From positions 19,493-83,492 of the forward strand of contig CAMLGF010000011.1 in the NCBI GenBank assembly GCA_946479515.1: 64,000 nucleotides of DNA, given 5' to 3'. The notes under the pieces were generated by a model. The model saw only the letters and a list, made by a program, of their open reading frames with translations, was not told where the DNA came from and ran no database searches. The stretch comes from an uncultured Pseudomonadota bacterium (GTDB lineage: Bacteria > Pseudomonadota > Gammaproteobacteria > Steroidobacterales > Steroidobacteraceae). Numbering within the stretch: the first letter of the stretch is position 1; the number at the start of each line of letters is the position of its first letter. Below, piece after piece: positions 56,275 to 64,000 of this stretch. Position numbers and translations under genes: made by a program.

Positions 56275-58044
56275 TCACGTCGCCGGCACACGCACCCGAA
56301 TATGCAACTCGCGCAACTGCCGCTCCGACACCTCCGTCGGCGCGTCGGTGAGCGGGCACGCGGCGGTTTGCGTCTTGGGAAACGCAATGACGTCGCGGAT
56401 GCTCTCGGTCCCCGTCATGTGCATGACGATGCGATCGAGCCCGAAGGCGATGCCACCATGCGGCGGCGCGCCGAACTTGAGCGCATCGAGCAGGAAGCCG
56501 AACTTGAGCTGCGCCTCTTCCGCGCCGATGCCCAGCAGCTCGAACACCGCTGACTGCATTTCCTGCCGATAGATACGCACCGAGCCGCCGGCGATTTCGG
56601 TGCCATTGAGCACAAGGTCGTACGCCTTGGCCAAGGCCTTGTCCGGGGCCGCCTTGAGCGCCGCCACGTCATCGCTCACCGGCGAGGTGAACGGATGATG
56701 CATGGCCACCCAGCGCTTCTCGTCCGGATCCCAGTCGAACATGGGGAAGTCCACCACCCACAGCGGCTTCCATCCCTCCGTGGCGAGCTTCAGATCCGTG
56801 CCCACCTTGAGGCGCAGCGCGCCGATGGCGTCGTTGACCACCTTGGCCGAGTCCGCGCCGAAGAAGATCAGGTCGTTGTCCTCGGCGCCGGTACGCTCGA
56901 GAATTCCCCGCACCGCATCGTCGGAAAGGAACTTCACGATGGGCGATTGCAGCCCTTCCTTGCCCTTCGCCTTCTCGTTCACCTTGATGTACGCGAGGCC
57001 CTTCGCGCCGTACCGCGCGACGTACGCCGTGTAGTCGTCGATCTGCGAGCGTGGCAGCGCGCCGCCACCCGGCACGCGCAGCGCGGCGACCCGCCCCTTC
57101 GGATCCTTGGCCGGCGCGGCGAACACCTTGAAATCGCAGCCGGCGACCAGATCGCCCACGTCCACGAGCTCGAGCGGGTTGCGCAGATCCGGCTTGTCGG
57201 AGCCGTAGCGGCGCATCGCTTCCGCGAAGCTCATGCGCGGGAAGGGGTCCGCGAGTTCCACCCCGATGCCGTCCTTGAAGAAGTGGCGCGTCAGCTTTTC
57301 CATCATGGTCATGATCTCGTCCTGCGAGAGGAACGAGGTCTCGATGTCGAGCTGCGTGAACTCGGGCTGGCGCTCGGCGCGCAGGTCTTCATCGCGGAAA
57401 CACTTGACGATCTGGTAGTAGCGGTCGAAGCCCGCGACCATCAGCAATTGCTTGAAGATCTGCGGCGACTGCGGCAACGCGAAGAACTTGCCGGCATGCG
57501 TGCGCGACGGCACGAGATAGTCGCGCGCACCCTCTGGCGTAGCCTTGGTGAGCACCGGCGTCTCGATGTCCACGAAACCCGCGTCGTCGAGGTAACGGCG
57601 CATGGCGCGCGTGATCTGGTGGCGCAGGCGCAGGCGCCGCGCCATTTCCTCGCGACGCAGGTCGATGTAGCGATACTTGAGGCGGATTTCCTCGCTCACG
57701 TGCTCGTCGAGCTGGAACGGCAGCGGCTCGGAGCGGTTGAGAGTGACCAGCTCGCGCGCCAGCAGCTCCACCTTGCCCGAGGCGAGGTTGGCATTGGCCG
57801 TGCCGGCGGGCCGCTCGCGCACCAGGCCGCGCACCTTCACCACGAATTCGTTGCGCAGTTTCTCCGCCTCTGAGAACTGCGCCTGGTCATCCGGGTCGAA
57901 GACGATCTGCAGGAGGCCTTCCCGGTCGCGCAGGTCCACGAAAATGACCCCGCCATGATCGCGGCGTCGATGGACCCAGCCGGCAACCGTAACCTCTTGT
58001 CCGACCAGCTTTTCGTTGACCTGGCCGCAGTAGTGAGAACGCAT
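56275..58044 (-). CDS. aspS: Aspartyl-tRNA synthetase, probably non-discriminating
   Basis: A 589-residue class IIb synthetase. It has the anticodon-binding OB-fold ([20 protein letters not shown]), motif 2 ([19 protein letters not shown]), the bacterial GAD insertion and motif 3 ([12 protein letters not shown]). His30 in RRRDHGG and Gly81 in RPAGTAN match the residues linked with relaxed specificity in P. aeruginosa AspRS, where it also charges tRNA-Asn for GatCAB. The ATG at 58044 fits MRSHYCGQ aligned with E. coli MRTEYCGQ. Confidence 0.96.
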   Translation of the reverse strand: MRSHYCGQVNEKLVGQEVTVAGWVHRRRDHGGVIFVDLRDREGLLQIVFDPDDQAQFSEAEKLRNEFVVKVRGLVRERPAGTANANLASGKVELLARELVTLNRSEPLPFQLDEHVSEEIRLKYRYIDLRREEMARRLRLRHQITRAMRRYLDDAGFVDIETPVLTKATPEGARDYLVPSRTHAGKFFALPQSPQIFKQLLMVAGFDRYYQIVKCFRDEDLRAERQPEFTQLDIETSFLSQDEIMTMMEKLTRHFFKDGIGVELADPFPRMSFAEAMRRYGSDKPDLRNPLELVDVGDLVAGCDFKVFAAPAKDPKGRVAALRVPGGGALPRSQIDDYTAYVARYGAKGLAYIKVNEKAKGKEGLQSPIVKFLSDDAVRGILERTGAEDNDLIFFGADSAKVVNDAIGALRLKVGTDLKLATEGWKPLWVVDFPMFDWDPDEKRWVAMHHPFTSPVSDDVAALKAAPDKALAKAYDLVLNGTEIAGGSVRIYRQEMQSAVFELLGIGAEEAQLKFGFLLDALKFGAPPHGGIAFGLDRIVMHMTGTESIRDVIAFPKTQTAACPLTDAPTEVSERQLRELHIRVRVPAT

Positions 58045-58228
58045 GAAAAACCCGCCCCGAAACCGGCCCTGGACCGGCATAGCAGTAAAGAAAGGGCGGC
58101 GATGTTAACGGTTCAGGCCGGAGTCAGGAAAGCCGCTTCATAGTCGCCTTACGCTTCTGGCAACCCCCGGATTTCATTGGCAGACTGCCCCGCCAACCCC
58201 AACCCTTCACAGCCTCCCGAACCGACAC

Positions 58229-58981
58229 ATGAAAAGAACACTGTTGACCCTCCTCGCCCTGGTGGCCGTGGCCACCGCCCCCTCCGCCATGGCCCAGCTC
58301 AAATGGCAGGCCGGCAAGCACTACACCATCGTCCCCACGCAGCGCTCGCACGTGCCGCCGGGCAGGGTGGAAGTGATGGAGGTCTTTTCGTATGGCTGCC
58401 CGGCCTGCAACCAGTTCAGGCCGGTCATGAAACAGCTCACCGCGCGGCTGCCGAAGAGTGCCCAGGTGGTCTATCTGCCCGCGTCCTGGCAGGCGGCCGA
58501 GAACTGGCCGACGTTTCAGCGCGCCTACCTCACGGCATTGTCGCTGGGTGTGGCGGACAAGGCGCACGAGGCCATGTACGACGCCATCTGGCGCACGGGT
58601 GAGCTGGGCATCACCGACCCGAATACGCGCCAGCTGAAAAAAGTGCTGCCCTCGATGAACGACATCGCGAAGTTCTACGAGCGCACCACCGGCGTGAAGG
58701 CCCAGGACTTCGTGAATGCTTCCAAGTCGTTCGGCGTGGATCTCAAGATCAAGCAGGCCGAGGCGCAAATCAAGGCGATGCAGGTATTGAGCACGCCCAC
58801 GCTGGTGGTGGCCGGCAAGTACCGCGTCAACAACGACGCTTTCCGCACCGTCGACGAGATCATCGAGATGGTCAACTTCCTGGTCGAACGGGAAGCGGCG
58901 GCGGCCGCCAAGGCGACGCCCGCGGCGACTTCGAAGTCCTCCGCACCCGCGAAACCCGCGCCGGCACCGGCCAAGCCCTGA
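58229..58981 (+). CDS. dsbA: Thiol:disulfide interchange protein DsbA
   Basis: A 250-residue periplasmic oxidase that introduces disulfide bonds. A clean signal peptide ends at SAMAQ (residue 23). The active site is CPAC (Cys57, Cys60), and the cis-proline loop is VLSTPTLVV. The C-terminal 30 residues are an Ala/Lys/Pro tail (AKATPAATSKSSAPAKPAPA) not needed by the fold. It stands alone, divergent from aspS. Confidence 0.94.
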   Translation: MKRTLLTLLALVAVATAPSAMAQLKWQAGKHYTIVPTQRSHVPPGRVEVMEVFSYGCPACNQFRPVMKQLTARLPKSAQVVYLPASWQAAENWPTFQRAYLTALSLGVADKAHEAMYDAIWRTGELGITDPNTRQLKKVLPSMNDIAKFYERTTGVKAQDFVNASKSFGVDLKIKQAEAQIKAMQVLSTPTLVVAGKYRVNNDAFRTVDEIIEMVNFLVEREAAAAAKATPAATSKSSAPAKPAPAPAKP

Positions 58982-59002
58982 TGCGCATCATACGAAAGGC
59001 AA

Positions 59003-59029
59003 CGCGGCGTCCCGTTGCGAGACGCCGCG
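59003..59029. terminator. Hairpin between convergent dsbA and glutamine synthetase-like gene
   Basis: Nine-bp arms (CGCGGCGTC and GACGCCGCG) with a 9-nt loop, 22 bp after dsbA and 4 bp after the other gene's stop (59034). No U-run; perhaps a shared, weak terminator. Confidence 0.5.
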
Positions 59030-59033
59030 CAGC

Positions 59034-60404
59034 TCAGCTGCGCAGGTACCAGGTGTAGTCGAGCTCGCTGACCTCGGCGCAGAACCGCGCGCATTCCTGG
59101 TTCTTGATGGCCAGGAAGATCTTCATGAACTCCGCGCCGAAGGTTTCGCGCAGGAATTGCGACTCTTCGGCGGCGAGCAGCGCCTCGCGCCAGCCGCCTG
59201 GCAGGACTCGATCCCGCGCCTGCGCGTAGCCATTGCCTTCGACCGGCGGCCCCGGATCGATCTCGTGTTCGATGCCGTACCCGGCCGCGCCGAGCACGGC
59301 GGCCACCGCGAGATACAGGTTGGCATCCGCGCCCGCGATGCGGTGCTCGATGTGCCGCGACGCCGCCGGCCCCGCGGGCACGCGCAGTGACACCGAACGA
59401 TTGTTGATGCCCCAGATGGGCGCCACGGGCGCGTAGCTCCTGCTGACGAAGCGGCGATAGGAATTCGCGTTCGGCGCGAAGATTGCCAGCGACTCGGCCA
59501 TCAGGGCCTTCATCCCGCCGAGGGCCTGGCGCAGCAGCGGCGTGCCGGCCGGGTCATCGCTCGCGAACAGACTGCCGCCGCCGGCATCGGCCAGGCTCAG
59601 GTGCACGTGCAGTCCGTTGCCGGCGCGCGCGGTGAACGGCTTGGCCATGAAGCAGGCGATGTGCCCGTGCTTCTGGGCCACGCCGCGCAGCAGGCGCTTG
59701 AACATCACCGCCTCGTCCACGGCGCGCAAGACGTCGGCGCGGTGATGCAGCGTGATCTCGAACTGGCCCGGGGAGTACTCGGACATCAGCGTCCCGGCCG
59801 GCAGCCCCTGCGCGCGTGCCGCGCGGTATACGTCGTCGAACAATGGCGCGAGATCGTCGAGGCGCTGCAGACTGTAGGCGTCTATCTTCTGGCGTTCCCC
59901 GGGCCGGCCGCCGCCGGCCGGAACCAGGCGCCCGCCCGACTCCTCGCGCAGTAGATAGAACTCGATCTCGCAGGCGACCACCGGCACGAAGCCGCGAGCC
60001 ACGAGCGAATCTGCCGCGCGCACCAGCACGTGGCGCGGGTCCGCCGCCGCCGGCGCGCCCCTGCCATCGAAAAGCGTGAGCAGCAGCTGGCCCGTGGGCG
60101 CGGCCAGCCAGGGCGCGCGCACCAGCGTGCCCGCGATGGGACGGGCACACATGTCGGCATCGCCCGTGTCCCAGACCAGCCCGGTCTCGTCGACGTCCTC
60201 CCCCGTGATGTCGAGCCCGAGAATGGAACCGGCCACCTGCCGTCCGGAGTCGAAGATGCGCTCCAGCTCCTCGCGCCGCACCGACTTGCCGCGCAGCACG
60301 CCCGACGGGTCCGTGATCATGATCTGCACGGCCTCCACCTCGGGATTCGCGGCAAGGAAGGTGTCGAGCTCGACCTTGTCCGCCAGCCGGGGTTCTCGGG
60401 TCAT
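59034..60404 (-). CDS. Glutamine synthetase family protein (gamma-glutamylpolyamine/PuuA-like)
   Basis: A 456-residue type I glutamine synthetase fold. The beta-grasp N-terminus (VQIMITDPSGVLRGKSVRRE) has the shortened form seen in PuuA; the catalytic domain has FEITLHHRADVLRAVDEA, GNGLHVHLSL, NANSYRRFV and NNRSVSLRVP. No adenylylation Tyr loop of GlnA is seen. It probably glutamylates an amine. It overlaps the aminotransferase stop by ATGA, so an amine/polyamine degradation step shared by both enzymes is likely; the amine is unknown. Confidence 0.88.
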   Translation of the reverse strand: MTREPRLADKVELDTFLAANPEVEAVQIMITDPSGVLRGKSVRREELERIFDSGRQVAGSILGLDITGEDVDETGLVWDTGDADMCARPIAGTLVRAPWLAAPTGQLLLTLFDGRGAPAAADPRHVLVRAADSLVARGFVPVVACEIEFYLLREESGGRLVPAGGGRPGERQKIDAYSLQRLDDLAPLFDDVYRAARAQGLPAGTLMSEYSPGQFEITLHHRADVLRAVDEAVMFKRLLRGVAQKHGHIACFMAKPFTARAGNGLHVHLSLADAGGGSLFASDDPAGTPLLRQALGGMKALMAESLAIFAPNANSYRRFVSRSYAPVAPIWGINNRSVSLRVPAGPAASRHIEHRIAGADANLYLAVAAVLGAAGYGIEHEIDPGPPVEGNGYAQARDRVLPGGWREALLAAEESQFLRETFGAEFMKIFLAIKNQECARFCAEVSELDYTWYLRS

Positions 60405-61786
60405 GGGGCGCTCCGGATCTCGAGCAGGGCGCTGCGCAGATGCATCAGCAGGGTGTCGGCGTGCGCCGTCGAGGTCACCGGCGAACACAGCATCATGTTG
60501 TGAAACGGGGTCAGCAGCACGCCGCGGTTGAGTAGATAGAGATGCAGGGCATGCTCGAGCTCGGGCCAGGCCGCGCTCTCGGATTCGGCGCCGGTGCGTG
60601 CCGGCCGGCCGAAGCCGAACTCGAGGCGGGCCCCGACCCGCGCCACGTGCCAGCCCAGGCCGAGCTGCGCGAACAGTCGCTCCAAGCCCTGCGCCAGATG
60701 CGCGGCAGTGCCGTTCATGGCCCGATAATTGGCCTCGGTCATCAACTCGTCGAGGCTGGCCTCCAGGCAGGCCAGCGCCAGCGCATTGGCCGCGAGCGTA
60801 GTGCCCATGCCGGAATGGCCGCCGCCACGCTCCGCCTGTACGCGGCGCATGCCCGCCTCCAGCTCCGCGGTGAAACCGAACACCGCGCAGGGCAGACCGC
60901 CGGCAATGGCCTTGCCGCAGACCCAGACGTCCGGTTCGAGCCCCTGCGCCAATGCGTAACCACCGCGCGCCGAGGAGAGCGTGTGCGTCTCGTCGATCAC
61001 CAGCAGCACGCCATACCGGCGCGTGGCTTCGCGCAGCGCCACGAGGAAGCCTTCCTCCGGCAACACCATGCCGATGTTGGTCATGACCGGCTCGGCGATC
61101 ACCGCGGCCGTGCGCCCGCGGGCCAGCACGCTCTGCACCGCGGCGAGGTCGTTGAAGGGCACGGCATCGGTGTGGGCGCTGACGTCATGATCCATGCCGA
61201 TGAGCCCCGCGCGCGGCCGGGCGCGGCCGGGCTCCGGGTCGCCGGAAATGGCGCGGACCATCGTTTCATCGACGGTGCCGTGATAACAGCCGTCGAACAC
61301 CAGCGTGCGGCTGCGACCCGTGATGGCGCGCGCCCAGCGCAGCACGCTGCGATTGGCGTCGGTCGCGGTCTGGGTCATCTGCCAGAACGGCAGGCCGAAC
61401 AAGGCCGCGAGTCTGGCGCCAACCTGCGCCGCGCGTTCGGCGGGCAGCATGCTGGTGAGTCCCTGCGCGCCGGCCTCGGCCAGCGCGCGTGCGATGGGCG
61501 GCGGCGAATGGCCGAACATGGCGCCGGTGTCACCCAGGCAGAAATCGAGGTAGTGATTGCCGTCGACGTCGACGACGTCGATGCCGCGCGCGCTGCGCAC
61601 GAACAGCGGATGCGGCGTGCCCCAGTCGCGCATCCAGTGCATGGGCACGCCGTTCAGCCAATGCGGAGCGCCGAGCCGCGCCAGGCGCGCCGATTCGCCG
61701 TGCGCGGCGAGGAATGAGTCACGCTCGCGCGCGGCGAGCGCACGCAGCGCCTGTTGGTCGATGCCCGGATGCCGTGCGTCGCTCAC
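60401..61786 (-). CDS. Class III aminotransferase (aspartate aminotransferase-family, GSA-like)
   Basis: A 461-residue PLP enzyme. GNHYLDFCLGDTGAMFGHSP opens the domain; VFDGCYHGTVDE stacks on PLP; LLVIDETHTLSS holds the Asp that contacts the ring nitrogen; the Schiff-base Lys is near 291 in VCGKAIAGGLPCAVFG, with GTTLAANALALAC after it. Resembles glutamate-1-semialdehyde mutase-type and omega-amine transaminases; here it leads the PuuA-like gene. The start ATG lies 10 bp downstream of fmdB. Confidence 0.87.
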   Translation of the reverse strand: MSDARHPGIDQQALRALAARERDSFLAAHGESARLARLGAPHWLNGVPMHWMRDWGTPHPLFVRSARGIDVVDVDGNHYLDFCLGDTGAMFGHSPPPIARALAEAGAQGLTSMLPAERAAQVGARLAALFGLPFWQMTQTATDANRSVLRWARAITGRSRTLVFDGCYHGTVDETMVRAISGDPEPGRARPRAGLIGMDHDVSAHTDAVPFNDLAAVQSVLARGRTAAVIAEPVMTNIGMVLPEEGFLVALREATRRYGVLLVIDETHTLSSARGGYALAQGLEPDVWVCGKAIAGGLPCAVFGFTAELEAGMRRVQAERGGGHSGMGTTLAANALALACLEASLDELMTEANYRAMNGTAAHLAQGLERLFAQLGLGWHVARVGARLEFGFGRPARTGAESESAAWPELEHALHLYLLNRGVLLTPFHNMMLCSPVTSTAHADTLLMHLRSALLEIRSAP

Positions 61787-61796
61787 GGCAACGCCA

Positions 61797-62207
61797 TCAG
61801 CGTGACCGGCGCTTGGGCGTACGCGCGGGCTTGGCTTTCGGCTTCGCGGGCTTGCGCGCCGCCGACTTCACCGGCGTGGGTCTGGCGCTTTCCGTCTTCT
61901 CGGGTTTGGTCTCGGGTTTGGTCTCGGCCTTGGCGTCGGCCTTGGCGTCGGTCTTGGCGTCGGCCTTCGGCTCGCTCTTCGCCTCTTCCTTGTCGGCGCC
62001 GGCGAGGTTGCGCTTCTGTTCCTTGTCGGACTTGAAATCCGTCTCGTACCAGCCCGAGCCCTTGAGCCGGAACACCGGCGCGGACATGAGCTTCTTCAGA
62101 CCCGCCTTGCCGCAACTCGGGCATTTGGTGAGCGGCTTGTCGGTGATCTTCTGCAGCACCTCGTCGTGGTAGCCGCACCTGGCACATTCGTATTCGTAGA
62201 ACGGCAT
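61797..62207 (-). CDS. FmdB-type zinc-ribbon protein with basic repeat tail
   Basis: A 136-residue protein. Residues 1-45 are the FmdB regulatory ribbon: MPFYEYECARCGYHDEV and CPSCGKAGLKKLMSAPVFRL, with two CxxC pairs. After residue 65 comes a lysine/alanine/glutamate low-complexity tail (ADAKTDAKADAKAETKPET) ending in Lys/Arg/Pro. The function is unproven; FmdB domains are common near aspS and other housekeeping genes. It ends 10 bp before the aminotransferase gene. Confidence 0.85.
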   Translation of the reverse strand: MPFYEYECARCGYHDEVLQKITDKPLTKCPSCGKAGLKKLMSAPVFRLKGSGWYETDFKSDKEQKRNLAGADKEEAKSEPKADAKTDAKADAKAETKPETKPEKTESARPTPVKSAARKPAKPKAKPARTPKRRSR

Positions 62208-62250
62208 GGAACCCTCGTTCGAAACGGACGCGATTATAAGCAGGCGATGC

Positions 62251-62281
62251 AAACAAAAGGGCCGGCGAAACTCGCCGGCCC
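62251..62281 (-). terminator. Rho-independent terminator of clpB
   Basis: On the minus strand a 10-bp GC-rich stem with a 3-nt loop (62259-62281) is followed by TTTTGTTT (62251-62258). It lies 23 bp after the clpB stop and 44 bp before fmdB. Confidence 0.85.
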
Positions 62282-62303
62282 GATGAATCGGCCTCGCGGC
62301 AGA

Positions 62304-64000
<1,697 letters not shown>

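Overview
The window is 64 kb of high-GC chromosomal DNA. The gene order mutS / pncC-thpR / recA / recX / alaS / lysC / csrA / tRNA-Ser is typical of gammaproteobacteria. A TonB-dependent receptor of the Xanthomonas/Caulobacter type and a P. aeruginosa-like aspartyl-tRNA synthetase fit a Xanthomonadales/Nevskiales/Steroidobacteraceae-like organism. That placement is inference; there is no rRNA gene in the window.

Layout. (1) 1-11.5 kb, all on the minus strand, is a glycan-use locus: a TonB receptor cut by the window edge, a PEP-mutase/isocitrate-lyase family enzyme, an exported DUF1593 (Sde182-like) protein, a GH74 xyloglucanase-like lipoprotein and a large propeller-type sensor histidine kinase. 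(2) 11.6-25.2 kb is a metal-handling block. A MerR regulator, a YHS-containing copper P-type ATPase, a multicopper oxidase and CopB run on the plus strand from a MerR-type promoter. On the minus strand lie a cytochrome c-Ftr1 iron permease behind a Fur-box-like palindrome, a CzcCBA efflux system and a small membrane protein. (3) 25.2-31.1 kb holds a LytS/LytTR two-component pair, a propeller lipoprotein and a type-B carboxylesterase.

(4) 31.2-38.8 kb is an accessory block bounded by a copy of the 3' end of tRNA-Ser on the left and the intact tRNA-Ser on the right. The two ends share about 97 bp at roughly 75% identity. Inside are a decayed DUF418 gene, a MocR/MFS pair around a perfect 20-bp palindrome, two dihydrofolate-reductase-like proteins, an HxlR/NmrA divergent pair, a rifamycin ADP-ribosyltransferase (arr) and a remnant resembling island-associated helix-turn-helix proteins. 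No integrase is visible, so this looks like a decayed or trimmed integrative island.

(5) 38.8-50 kb is the conserved core: tRNA-Ser, csrA, lysC, alaS, recX, an amidohydrolase inserted between recX and recA, recA with an SOS box, thpR, pncC and mutS. (6) 50-56.3 kb holds a secreted NHL-propeller protein, a methyltransferase, a REP-associated tyrosine transposase (RAYT) with its own inverted repeats, and a lipase-like hydrolase whose start codon lies in a near-perfect REP palindrome. (7) 56.3-64 kb holds aspS, dsbA, an aminotransferase/glutamine-synthetase operon, an FmdB zinc-ribbon protein and clpB, which is cut by the right edge.

Positions and motifs were read directly from the sequence. 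Family names rest on recognition of motifs, without database searches.
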